In this document: piece by piece, positions 22,603 to 30,807 of the stretch
How positions within the stretch are numbered: the stretch's first letter is position 1
Layout of the letters: each line of letters starts with the position of its first letter
DNA from: Myxococcales bacterium
Lineage (GTDB): Bacteria; Myxococcota_A; Polyangia; Polyangiales; Polyangiaceae
NCBI GenBank assembly: GCA_025351875.1
Contig: JANXVA010000534.1
Coordinates: 1-41,972, forward strand
Reading direction: 5' to 3'
Length of the DNA: 41,972 bases
Program-made: the position numbers and the translations under genes
The notes under the pieces: model-generated
The model's input: only the letters and a program-made list of their open reading frames with translations
What the model was told of the DNA's origin: nothing
Database searches by the model: none

Positions 22603-24021
22603 TCAGGAGCGGGCGCTCTTGCGGCGTGCCGCCTTCACGAGGGCGAGCGCGAGGAACCCTCCGCCGAGGCCGAGCCATGTGGGCGACGACGGGCGCGAGG
22701 ACGTGGAGCACGAGAACGACTCGCCGCCGCCCGACGCGTTGGCGCGCGCGATGGCCTCGCTGCGCGGCGCGGTCCCCGCGGTATCGCAGCCGCTATAGAC
22801 GGGACAGAGCGGCTCGTTGAGCTCCTTCGTCAGCTGACGGACGTTCGACAGCACGGTCTGGTCCTGCGACGCCGTCATGACGAGATCGGCGTTGAGCGCC
22901 GCGTGCGCGAGGTCGGCACGCATGCGCGTCACCCGCGCAGTCGCGCTGGGGACGCCGTGAAAGAGCGTCGCGAGATCCTCTGCGCGGACCTGCTGGGCCG
23001 TCTTGATCACCGCGTTCGTCTGCGGGTCGAGCACGGGAAGGTAGGCCTGCTGCGCCTGGATCTCGGGGTCGCTGCTCGGTGCGCCGCCGCCCGCGCCGCT
23101 GTAATAGTACCCGTTGACCACGGCGTTCTCGACGTTGGACGGGTTGAGCAAGATCGAGCTCTCGATCTCCCAGGACTTGCCGCCGCCGGCGGTCGTCTTC
23201 TGCGCGCGGATCTCGGTGTAGTTCGACTTGTTCTGCGACCAGTCCCACGCGATGTCGCTCGTGGGGATCACGAACGAGGGGAAGTTCTGCGTCTCGTAGC
23301 GGCCCTCGCCGACGATCCAGAGCCCGATGCCGACGGTGGAGCCCGTGCCCGCCGCGACCATCCGGAGCGGGAGGACCGAGCTTGCGCCGGTGGTCGTCAC
23401 GCGGACGGGGCGCATGTCCTGGACCGTCTTGCCGGGGACGAGCTTCAGCGCGAGAAAATCGAAATTCTCGTTCACGTACTGATCGACGACGGGCTGCACG
23501 TCGGCGGGGACGTTGAAGCCGTTCGTCGAGAGCCAGGCGGCGAGCGCACCTGGACTGGTGGCCTTCAGCTGCACGGTCTCGTACGGACCGACCACCTCGC
23601 GCTTCGTGACGGTGACGCCGGTGTCCTCGGCGCCAGAGCCTGCGGTGGGCGCCAACGAGGCATTCCTGTTGTTGCCGCAGTCCGGCGGCGGCGGGCAGTT
23701 CTGCGGCGGCGGCGAGATCTGCGTCTGCGTCATCCCGTCGAGCGCCTGGAACACGATGTCCGAGCTGAGGCCGACCTGGACGGTGCCGGAGATCGGAAGG
23801 ACCCACGCGAAGGAGGAGGGGCTGCCCGAGTACTTGATCTGGTCGTAGAGGGTCGACTGGCCCTTCGACACGCTCAGGATCATCCGGTGATCGGTCACGA
23901 CCGTGGGGTTCTCCGTCGGGATGAAGCAGCCACCGCAGGCGCTCGCATCGCCCTCGAGAACGAGGAACGAGCCCGAGATCGTGATCGCGGCGAGGGCCGC
24001 CTTGGCGAGATTGCTACGCAT
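22603..24021 (-). CDS. DUF2330 family protein with MYXO-CTERM-like tail (first copy)
   Basis: 472 residues; ATG 24021 has GGAGG eight bases upstream. It shares the signal peptide, CGGCF-PTENPTVVTDHRMILSVSKGQSTLYDQIKY and the GSPSSFAWVLPISGTVQVGLS start with its neighbour. Divergence is largest in the N-rich insert (CPPPPDCGNNRNASL) and in the segment before the C-terminal third. The tail is FSCSTSSRPSSPTWLGLGGGFLALALVKAARRK, Cys, helix and basic end, MYXO-CTERM-like. Exported, probably surface-anchored. Function unknown. It heads the three-gene (-) group 24021 to 20568. Confidence 0.9.
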   Translation of the reverse strand: MRSNLAKAALAAITISGSFLVLEGDASACGGCFIPTENPTVVTDHRMILSVSKGQSTLYDQIKYSGSPSSFAWVLPISGTVQVGLSSDIVFQALDGMTQTQISPPPQNCPPPPDCGNNRNASLAPTAGSGAEDTGVTVTKREVVGPYETVQLKATSPGALAAWLSTNGFNVPADVQPVVDQYVNENFDFLALKLVPGKTVQDMRPVRVTTTGASSVLPLRMVAAGTGSTVGIGLWIVGEGRYETQNFPSFVIPTSDIAWDWSQNKSNYTEIRAQKTTAGGGKSWEIESSILLNPSNVENAVVNGYYYSGAGGGAPSSDPEIQAQQAYLPVLDPQTNAVIKTAQQVRAEDLATLFHGVPSATARVTRMRADLAHAALNADLVMTASQDQTVLSNVRQLTKELNEPLCPVYSGCDTAGTAPRSEAIARANASGGGESFSCSTSSRPSSPTWLGLGGGFLALALVKAARRKSARS

Positions 24022-24585
24022 CGAGAATGCCTCCGTGGCGGCGTCGTGAACGTTCGAGAGCGTATCGGTCCTGCCCCTGGGAGCATGAGCGAGCGCGAGA
24101 GGAGCCGGCCGAACTCGACTGAAGCACGTGCCGTGCCATTCGCGACACCTCCGCAAACGCTAGGAAATTACGGTGTGGGAGGGCATCACGCAGCGACGTG
24201 ACGATCGCCTCCGGCCCAAGCTGGCACACGGCGCGACGCGCCCCGGCGGCGGCTGCGCACATGAACGCGTGTACCGTTTTTGTTGCCGCTCCACGCAAGC
24301 TCGGGGTAGAACCCCGGAACTTCTCTAGCTTGTTCTTTTTGCCCGCGGCGCGTGCACCTCCGGTGTCCGCGCCGGGAGTGTTTAAGGGTGCCGCCGTCCA
24401 CCTCCGGTGTCCGCGCCGTGAGTGTTTAAGGGTGCCGCCGTGCACCTCCGGTGTCCGCGCCGTGAGTGTTCAGGTGCCGCCGTGCACCTTGGTGTTAGCG
24501 GCCCGGTCGACCTCGAACTCTGCGGCGTTCAATGCGCCGCATTGCATTGGCGTCGCGGCGGGGCGAAGCTTCCCGAGGTCGACGC
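24022..24585. other. Intergenic region with tandem repeat and no gene
   Basis: 564 bases between divergent genes. It holds a small hairpin CGGGGT-AGA-ACCCCG (24302-24316), the 44-base tandem repeat at 24352-24500, and a stretch less GC-rich than its surroundings around 24260-24345. I see no convincing gene: reading frames here are not interrupted but lack start sites and family patterns. The promoter of the DUF2330 group should lie in the left part. Confidence 0.6.
24352..24501 (+). repeat. 44-bp tandem repeat, about 3.4 copies
   Basis: Copies at 24352-24395, 24396-24439 and 24440-24481 (the third two bases shorter), with a decayed partial copy 24482-24501. Each begins GTGCACCTCCGGTGTCC (second: GTCCACC) and ends GTGCCGCC. 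Differences between copies are a few point changes. 44 is not a multiple of three, so it is not a coding repeat. No spacers lie between copies, so it is not CRISPR. Confidence 0.9.
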
Positions 24586-25038
24586 ATGGCCCTCTTCGAT
24601 TGTCCCGAATGCGGCCGCAAGGTCTCCTCTCGGGCGGAGGCTTGTCCCGGGTGCGCCCATCCACTGGCCTTGCGGAAGGAAGCCACCGAGGCCAAGCGCG
24701 TCGGCGGCGCGCCGCTCTCGCGCCCGCTGCGTGAGAATCGGTCGCCCGCCCGCCTGGTCGTCGTGGATGTACCGCCTCCGTCGCCTCCCGCTGCGCTCGC
24801 GCCCATCGCCGAGCGCCGCGTCTCGCCGACCTATCGCTTCGTCTGTCACCTCTGCGGTGAGGACGAGATCCTCCTCTATCCGCTGCCGGTCACGGATCGG
24901 CACGTGTGCGCGACCTGCGAGGAAGCGGCGCTCATCTCAGGAGTCGAGCGGAGCAGGCTGCTCCACTGGTGGCCGCTCGCGTTCGTCGCCCTGCTGCTCA
25001 TCGGCGGAGCGCTCCTCTACCAGTGCGTTCCGCTCTAA
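24586..25038 (+). CDS. Double zinc-ribbon membrane protein
   Basis: 150 residues. N-terminal zinc ribbon C6-x2-C9 and C20-x2-C23 (CPECGRKVSSRAEACPGC). A second ribbon, CHLCGEDEILLYPLPVTDRHVCATC, at about 88-112. A Pro-rich stretch between them (VVVDVPPPSPPAALAP). C-terminal membrane helix LHWWPLAFVALLLIGGALLY. Weak GAGG upstream of ATG 24586. Probably an inner-membrane tail-anchored protein with its ribbons in the cytoplasm. Its last 102 bases overlap, tail to tail, the glycosyltransferase gene on the other strand. Function unknown. Confidence 0.75.
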   Translation: MALFDCPECGRKVSSRAEACPGCAHPLALRKEATEAKRVGGAPLSRPLRENRSPARLVVVDVPPPSPPAALAPIAERRVSPTYRFVCHLCGEDEILLYPLPVTDRHVCATCEEAALISGVERSRLLHWWPLAFVALLLIGGALLYQCVPL

Positions 25039-26490
25039 ATCACCGAGCCTCCCCCCGGGCGCACGAAGCGCTGCCGCCGCGAGGAGACAGAGCACCGGTG
25101 TCGCGACCATGTGGTAGCGGTCCTCGCCGAAGAAGATGGCGTGCGCGAGCGCCGTCGTCGCGATGAGGGAGACGCTCATCAAGAGCGCCGGATGCTGGTG
25201 CGGCCGGCCCGGAAGCGGGAGCCACGGCAGGACGCACGCAACGAGCACGATCGGCCAGAACGTCGGGGTCCCCGCCGAGAACGCCGCGTAGGCCGCGACC
25301 GCGAGAGCGCCGAGCAGCGCCGTCTGCATCCGGCGCGCGCGCCTGTCGCCGCGAAGCGCGAGCGCGACGAAGCCGAGCGCGGACGCCGCGACGGAGATCC
25401 GATGCACGCCCGTGAGCATGCCGCGAACCGCGACACGTCGCTCCTCGGGCCACGCGGCGGGTCGGGCCTCGCGCAGGTACTCGACCGCGAACGACTCGTG
25501 ATCGAAGGTGAAGGCGAGCTTTGCGGGGATGAGCGCGAGCCAGCGGCCGGGGGCGCTCTTGATGTTCGCGATCCCGTAGTCCAGCCAGCAGCGATCCTGC
25601 TGCACCTGTCCGGTGACCTCGCGGCAGCCGTCGTCGGAGCGCAGCGTCTCGAAGCGACCGGTCGCACGCGGGAACGAGCCGATGGCCAGGTTCCACCCCG
25701 CGTTGGTGCTGACCAGCGCGCAGCCGTCCATCACGTGACAGTTCCGCGCCGTCCACGGCAAGACGGGGACGAGCGCAACGCCGCAGGCGACGGCGAGGCC
25801 GAGCGCGCGCTGCCGCCACGACTCACGCAGCGCCTGCCCCGCGGCCGCACGCGGGAGCGCGAGCACCAGGAACGGCGCGCAGAGCAGCGCCTGCGGACGA
25901 ACCAGCGCCGCGAGCCCCATCACGAGCGCTCCGCCCGCGATGCCCGCGAGCGGGCGGCCCGGCTTGCCCCCGAATCCGCGCGCGACGCGGAGCGCGACAT
26001 AGAACGCGCCGAGCACGAGGAGCGCGGAGAGCGGTTCGGTCATCAAGAGCGCGCCGTAGAGAACGAGCCCGGGGTGAAACGCTACGAGGCCACCCGCGAC
26101 CATCGCCCTGCGTGGCGACAGCGCCTCGCGCGCGAGCAGATACGTGACCACCGCGAGCAACGCTCCGACGAGCGCATTGGCGAAATGCGCCACGGCGTGC
26201 CCGGTTCCGAAGAGCATGTAAAATGCAGCCAAAAAACCGCTGTACCCGACCGGGTAGTGACACCACGGGTGCCACACGGGGCGGCCGTCGCGCATGACCT
26301 CGTCCGCATAGCCGAAGCCGCTCGCGATGTGACGTGCGCCGAAATCGTAATAGTGGCCGTCCCACACGGGCTCGCCTGCGAGCGTGCTCGCCACGTACAG
26401 CCGCAGCCCGAGCGCGACGACGAACAGGCCGAGCCCGAGCTGCACGTCGACCCAGAAGGGCAGCGTGAAGCGCCCGCGCGCACCGGTCAC
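24937..26490 (-). CDS. GT39-like membrane glycosyltransferase (ArnT/PMT superfamily)
   Basis: 517 residues from GTG 26490, which overlaps the ATPase stop as GTGA. The first membrane helix is followed by a periplasmic loop with the acidic motif VWDGHYYDFGARHIASGFGY (D44) and HYPVGYSGFLAAF, as in polyprenyl-phosphate-sugar transferases. About ten further hydrophobic segments follow, with the FHPGLVLYGALLMTEPLSALL segment. It likely transfers a sugar from a lipid carrier to a protein or glycan in the periplasm. The last 34 or so residues are charged and lie opposite the zinc-ribbon gene, so they are probably an unconserved overprinted tail. Third gene of the operon with the receiver and the ParA fusion. 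Confidence 0.82.
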   Translation of the reverse strand: MTGARGRFTLPFWVDVQLGLGLFVVALGLRLYVASTLAGEPVWDGHYYDFGARHIASGFGYADEVMRDGRPVWHPWCHYPVGYSGFLAAFYMLFGTGHAVAHFANALVGALLAVVTYLLAREALSPRRAMVAGGLVAFHPGLVLYGALLMTEPLSALLVLGAFYVALRVARGFGGKPGRPLAGIAGGALVMGLAALVRPQALLCAPFLVLALPRAAAGQALRESWRQRALGLAVACGVALVPVLPWTARNCHVMDGCALVSTNAGWNLAIGSFPRATGRFETLRSDDGCREVTGQVQQDRCWLDYGIANIKSAPGRWLALIPAKLAFTFDHESFAVEYLREARPAAWPEERRVAVRGMLTGVHRISVAASALGFVALALRGDRRARRMQTALLGALAVAAYAAFSAGTPTFWPIVLVACVLPWLPLPGRPHQHPALLMSVSLIATTALAHAIFFGEDRYHMVATPVLCLLAAAALRAPGGRLGDLERNALVEERSADEQQGDERERPPVEQPAPLDS

Positions 26491-28055
26491 GATGCGTTCT
26501 TCTCTCGCATCCGCCGCAAGTACGTGCGCTGGACCTGCGCGGGATCGAGGCGGAGGTATTTCGCGAGCTCGGTGACGAAGCCCCTCACGTAGACGATCGC
26601 GGGGAGGCCGCCGTAGGCCTCCTCCTCGAGCGCGACGAGGTGCGAGCGAGAGATCTTCGTGCGCGACGCGATCTCGACGAGCTCGATGCCCTGCGACTCG
26701 CGGACCTTCCGCAGGAGCGCGCCGGTGAACTCGGTGTCGGGCCCGATCTCGCGGGAGAGCTCGCCCTGGAGCATGAGCTGTTCGGCGGCGAGCGCGGGCC
26801 TCGGAATGGAGCTCGACTGCGCGGGCGCCACGTCCTCCGGGAACGTCGACAGGTCGTAGGCGCGGCGACGCACCGGATCGAGGAGCGTGTCGTGGGCCTC
26901 GTCGATGCGCGCCTGCGCTCCTTCGAGCTCGAGGTCGTCGAGCAGTGACGCCGTGGCCAGGCCGCCCGTCACGTAGACGTCGCGCTGGCGCTTGAACGCG
27001 CGGCGGATCTCCTCGTCGTTCGAGCTGCGGCCGATGCCGAGCGCCGTGTAGTGATCCGGCGTGTCGAGCGGCGCAGGCGGCGGCTGCTCCCGGTAGTCCT
27101 GCTTCGCGGCGGTGAGGGCCGCGACGCGGCGGGCAATGCGCTCGATGTTGCGCGCGGCCTTCGAGGTGGGACTGTCGACGAGAAGGGGCTTCTTCCGGCG
27201 GACGGAGAGCCACACGGTGTCGTCGTTCTCGACCCAGCCGAGCTCGTCGAGAGAGATGCCGTAGTGCCGGCGGCAGAGCGCGCTCATCGACGTGGCGAGG
27301 TCGAGGTCGGTGCGTACGCGCGTCTGGTTGACCGCGAGGTAGAGGTGCATGCGCTGTGCCTCGGCCCACGCGAGCTCGGCGAGGTTCTTGTCGATCTTCG
27401 TGAGCGAACGGATCAGCTCGAGCGGCGAGGGGAGCTTGCCGATCTCCTTGATGGCACGGTCGACGAGCGAGAGGCGAAAGCGATCCTTGATCAGCGCGCG
27501 ACGAAGCCGCCGCCGGTAAGCCGCGCGCACGAAGCGATACGTGGCCTCGATCGCCGGCGGCTCGGGCACCGTCACGCAGATCGCGAAGTCCGCGGCGAGC
27601 ATGACGTCGAGCGCGAGATGCGCGTGGCCGGGTCCCACGTCGATGACGAGGTAGTCGACGGGGAGCGCACGCATGCGTGCGAGCCAGCGGCTCTTGCGAC
27701 CTGCGCGCAGCTGGAGCGGCGGCTCGATCGCGTCGTGGGGACCGGGGAGGATGGACAGACCGGGCACGCTGGTCGCGATGAAGGACTTGAGCAGCTCCTC
27801 GGGCCCACCCTCGTACGGCGGCGGATGCGTGGCTGCCGAGAGCCCGAACTGCGTGTGCATGTTCGTCCCCGTGGGGTCGCAATCTACCAGCGCGACGCTC
27901 TTGCCGAGCTGCGCGAAGTACACGGCGAGGTTCTGGGCGATGAGGCTCTTGCCGACGCCGCCCCGTCCGCCGCCCACCGCGAGAAGCTTCCTCGCTCCAC
28001 GTACGCCTTCCAGAGGATCGAGCTCGATCGAAGGCGGCGGAAAGCTATCCGTCAC
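26487..28055 (-). CDS. MinD/ParA ATPase fused to DnaJ-like and RodZ-type HTH domains
   Basis: 522 residues, ATG 28055 overlapping the receiver gene stop as ATGA. ATPase 22-320: deviant Walker A GGGRGGVGKS (28-37) in which the usual signature Lys is R31, switch I region VDCDPTGTN, and DYLVIDVGPG. A J-like region at 334-401 (DHYTALGIGRSSNDEEIRRAFK, then IDEAHDTLLDPVRRRAYD) has the helix pattern of DnaJ but no HPD loop; HPD would be where QRDVYV stands. The third part, about 445-515, is the RodZ/HTH_25 pattern (LLRKVRESQGIELVEIASRTKISRSHLVALEEE, VYVRGFVTELAKYLRLDP). I know no described function for this layout. It could position a membrane complex such as the linked glycosyltransferase; inference. 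Confidence 0.85.
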   Translation of the reverse strand: MTDSFPPPSIELDPLEGVRGARKLLAVGGGRGGVGKSLIAQNLAVYFAQLGKSVALVDCDPTGTNMHTQFGLSAATHPPPYEGGPEELLKSFIATSVPGLSILPGPHDAIEPPLQLRAGRKSRWLARMRALPVDYLVIDVGPGHAHLALDVMLAADFAICVTVPEPPAIEATYRFVRAAYRRRLRRALIKDRFRLSLVDRAIKEIGKLPSPLELIRSLTKIDKNLAELAWAEAQRMHLYLAVNQTRVRTDLDLATSMSALCRRHYGISLDELGWVENDDTVWLSVRRKKPLLVDSPTSKAARNIERIARRVAALTAAKQDYREQPPPAPLDTPDHYTALGIGRSSNDEEIRRAFKRQRDVYVTGGLATASLLDDLELEGAQARIDEAHDTLLDPVRRRAYDLSTFPEDVAPAQSSSIPRPALAAEQLMLQGELSREIGPDTEFTGALLRKVRESQGIELVEIASRTKISRSHLVALEEEAYGGLPAIVYVRGFVTELAKYLRLDPAQVQRTYLRRMREKNAS

Positions 28056-28942
28056 GGACCAAAGCCTCCCCTGTCGCTCGAGCGCGGACCGTTCGCGGAG
28101 CTCGGCGCGACCGAGCCGAGCCGCGCGAGCTTTGCGCGACGAATGAGGCCGAAGATGCGCGCGCCGAGCTCGGGAGCGCGAAACGGCCGCGGGAGAAAAT
28201 CGTCGGCGCCGCTCGCGAACGCGTCGACGACGTCGCGGGACGACGGCCGATCGGAGAGCACGAGAACCGGGAGCGAGAGGCGCGCGGCGTCGCGGTCGCG
28301 GCGCAGGCTGCGCACGAAATCGAGCGGATCCATGCCCTGGGCGTGAAAATCGAGAACGAGCGCGTCGAACGTGGCCTCGGAGAGGCGAGCGCTCGCCTGG
28401 TCCGCGCTCTCGACCGCCTCGACGACGAGACCGATCTCGATGAGCATCGAGCGGACCTCTTCGCGGGTCGCCGGCGCGTCGTCGACGAGGAGCACGCGCG
28501 CCACGAACGGATTGCGACTCGACTCGAGGACGCTCGACGGGGGCGCCTCGCTGTCACCCCATGCGAGGCGCTCGCCGGTGCGTGACAGATCGACCTCGGG
28601 GCTGGGGGCGCTCGGCTCGCCTTCGCTCGCGATGGGGATGGCGCGGGAAGAGAGCGGTCCGACGGGCCGCGCCGCGCGCATGTGCTCGCTGCGGGCGGCG
28701 ACGAACGAGAGGAGGCGCTCCCAGTCGCGGCGCTCGAACGCGATGTGCGTGTCGCCGGCCGCGCAGACCCCGCGCGCTGCGGCGGCGGTGGCGCGGCGGC
28801 GCGAGCCGATCTCGAAGATCGCGAGGATCCACTCGCCGTCCGAGACCGTCTCGCCTTCGGGCAAGGCAAGCGAACCCTGTGCGTCTCCGAGCGCTACGGA
28901 GAACGCTGTGATGTCTCGGAAACGAAAGACCACGCTGCGCAA
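28052..28942 (-). CDS. Receiver protein with N-terminal PilZ-like region
   Basis: 296 residues if TTG 28942 is the start; GTG 28933 is the alternative, so the start is uncertain. N-terminal part (about 1-75) resembles PilZ-like regions (VVFRFRDITAFSVALGDAQGSLALPEGETVSDGEWILAIF), assigned by pattern only. Ala/Ser/Arg-rich linker to about 145. Receiver 149-270: D154/D155, acceptor D198 (LVLDFHAQGMDP), S230, and R252 in LPRPF where most receivers have Lys. The Lys-to-Arg change may weaken the phosphorylation switch. No output domain is fused, so it probably acts by contact, perhaps with the MinD/ParA protein it overlaps. Confidence 0.78.
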   Translation of the reverse strand: MRSVVFRFRDITAFSVALGDAQGSLALPEGETVSDGEWILAIFEIGSRRRATAAAARGVCAAGDTHIAFERRDWERLLSFVAARSEHMRAARPVGPLSSRAIPIASEGEPSAPSPEVDLSRTGERLAWGDSEAPPSSVLESSRNPFVARVLLVDDAPATREEVRSMLIEIGLVVEAVESADQASARLSEATFDALVLDFHAQGMDPLDFVRSLRRDRDAARLSLPVLVLSDRPSSRDVVDAFASGADDFLPRPFRAPELGARIFGLIRRAKLARLGSVAPSSANGPRSSDRGGFGP

Positions 28943-29045
28943 GGTGGGTGATGTCTAGTCGCATGCGGGCCGGTGCGCAAAGCCCCGTCGAAGCCGGGTC
29001 GTCCGTGGCTCTCCCCGACCCTCGCCTTCCCGCGTAACTCGGTGG

Positions 29046-29051
29046 TAAGCT
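29046..29051 (+). promoter_or_regulatory. Putative -10 hexamer for the DsbA-like lipoprotein
   Basis: TAAGCT ends 13 bases before ATG 29065; leader of a few bases, no Shine-Dalgarno site. Confidence 0.45.
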
Positions 29052-29064
29052 CCCGCCCGCTCGC

Positions 29065-30051
29065 ATGGCTTTTAAAGCGTTAACGTTCGGAATTCTTGGC
29101 CTTTTGAGCGTTTCCGGGTCGACCTGTGGGAAGTCGACCGCAGAGGATGCGACGAAGGAGAAACCGGTCGCCGAAGTGACCCTCGAGGGGATCGATACGA
29201 GCGCCCTCACGCCGCGCGAGAAAAAGGAATGGGGACTCTATGTCTCCGAGTTCCTCTCGCCCTGCCAGAACGTGCCCGTTCCGATCCAGCAGTGCGTGCA
29301 GGAGAAGCGCGCGTGCTCGAAGTGTCTCCCCGCTGCGAAGCTCGTCCTTCGCGGCGTGAAGGACGGCATGACGCGCGACCAGATCGAGAAGCTGTACAAG
29401 GGCCGCTTCGATGCGAGCGGCCTGAAGAACGTGCCGATCGACGGCTCGCCGGTGAAGGGGCCCGAGGGCGCGGCGATCACGATCGTCGAGTTCGCCGACT
29501 TCGAGTGCCCGCACTGCGGTGAGGTCGCGCCGATGCTCGACAAGGTCGTCGAGACCCACAAGAACGACGTGCGGATGGTGTTCAAGTTCTATCCGCTGCC
29601 GAGCCACCCGCACGCGGACGTCGCGGCGCGAGCGGCCGTCGCGGCCATGAATCAAGGCAAGTTCTGGGAGATGCACCACGCGCTCTTCACGAACCAGCGC
29701 CACCTCGAGCAGACGGATCTCGACAGCTACGCGAAGGAGCTCGGGATCGAGGTCTCGCGCTTCCACGCGGACATCCAGGCCTCGGCCACCGCGGACCGCA
29801 TCGCGAAGGACAAGAAGCTCGGCGAGGATCTGCAGATCGGCGGCACTCCCACGATCTTCATCAACGGCCGCCTCTTCGACGGGCGTCAGGACGTCAACGA
29901 GTGGATCTCGCTCGAGCTCGCCAACGGCGACAAGGACGCACCTGCTACGGCGACGAGCGGCGCGGCGGACGCCGGCAAGGCCATGCCCTCGGCCTCGGGC
30001 GCGACGAGCGGCAGCAAGCCGGCCGCGACGGACGCGGGCACGAAGAAGTGA
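29065..30051 (+). CDS. DsbA-like thiol oxidoreductase with a CcmH-like N-terminal Cys region
   Basis: 328 residues. Signal sequence with lipobox-like SGSTC-GK (C21). A Cys region (67-87: SPCQNV, QQCVQEKRACSKC) followed by the helix VLRGVKDGMTRDQIEKLYKGRFD looks like the CcmH fold, inferred. The thioredoxin domain (about 125-275) has active-site C148-PH-C151 in FECPHCG, the DsbA dipeptide PH, and the cis-Pro in GGTPTIFINGR. An Ala/Ser/Thr-rich low-complexity tail (about 290-328) follows. It likely forms or isomerises disulfides in exported proteins. The gene overlaps the next as GTGA. Confidence 0.88.
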   Translation: MAFKALTFGILGLLSVSGSTCGKSTAEDATKEKPVAEVTLEGIDTSALTPREKKEWGLYVSEFLSPCQNVPVPIQQCVQEKRACSKCLPAAKLVLRGVKDGMTRDQIEKLYKGRFDASGLKNVPIDGSPVKGPEGAAITIVEFADFECPHCGEVAPMLDKVVETHKNDVRMVFKFYPLPSHPHADVAARAAVAAMNQGKFWEMHHALFTNQRHLEQTDLDSYAKELGIEVSRFHADIQASATADRIAKDKKLGEDLQIGGTPTIFINGRLFDGRQDVNEWISLELANGDKDAPATATSGAADAGKAMPSASGATSGSKPAATDAGTKK

Positions 30052-30800
30052 GCCGAGTCGTCGAGGGCGGCTGCGGGTGCTTCCCGACGGGACGGCACTA
30101 CCCGGGGATCGCGCACCTCCTCAAGGTGACGATCCGCGGCCTCGCGCCCGGCTTCACGAACGACGTGCCCTGGCAGGAGATCGACGTCGCGCTCCTCGAC
30201 GTCGAGACCACGGGGCGCGACGCCTCCGTCGATCGCGTCGTCGAGCTCGGCATCGTCGTCGGTCGTCGGGGCGATGTGGTCGCGAGGTACAACTGGCTCA
30301 TCAACCCCGGCATGCCCATCCCGGCCGAGGTCACCGCCATCCACCACATCACCGACGAGATGGTGGCCGACAAACCTCGCTTCGAGACGGTCGCGTCCGA
30401 GATCGCCAACGCGCTCAAGGGCTGCGTACCGGCGGCGTACAACGCGCTCTTCGACCGCGCGTTCCTGATGAGCGAGTTCTCACGCGCCAAGAGCGCCGGC
30501 CAGGCCGAGCCCACCGGCGTGGCGGCCCTCACGCGCGAAGTCGAGTGGCTCGATCCGCTCGTCTGGGCCCGCGACATCCAGGAGAACGAGAAGTCTCGCT
30601 CGCTCGGTGACGTCGCCGCCCGCCTCGGTGTGCAGCTCGAGAAGGCCCACCGTGCCGAAGACGACGCCGAGGCCGCGCTGCGCGTGCTCTATGTGCTCGG
30701 CAAGGACCCGCGCATGCCTCGCGCGTACGGCGCGATGGTGCAGGAGCAGCGCAGGCTCTCGCAGAAGCAGGCCGACGCTCGCCGCATGTGGCGGAGCTGA
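30048..30800 (+). CDS. DEDDh 3'-5' exonuclease (second)
   Basis: 250 residues from GTG 30048, overlapping the DsbA-like stop. Residues: D51, E53 (LLDVETTG), D136 (NALFD), H201 and D206 (HRAEDD). An unmatched N-terminal stretch of about 45 residues precedes the fold, with Cys pair CGC at 9-11. Same family as the exonuclease at 439-1338 but without the WYL-like part and with little other similarity. C-terminal region is helical, with charged residues (EQRRLSQKQADARRMWRS). Pairing with a periplasmic oxidoreductase has no clear logic. Confidence 0.85.
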   Translation: MSRVVEGGCGCFPTGRHYPGIAHLLKVTIRGLAPGFTNDVPWQEIDVALLDVETTGRDASVDRVVELGIVVGRRGDVVARYNWLINPGMPIPAEVTAIHHITDEMVADKPRFETVASEIANALKGCVPAAYNALFDRAFLMSEFSRAKSAGQAEPTGVAALTREVEWLDPLVWARDIQENEKSRSLGDVAARLGVQLEKAHRAEDDAEAALRVLYVLGKDPRMPRAYGAMVQEQRRLSQKQADARRMWRS

Positions 30801-30807
30801 CGGGCGC

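Noticed and set aside
24352..24501. CRISPR array
   Set aside because: Units are contiguous with no unique spacers and no cas genes.
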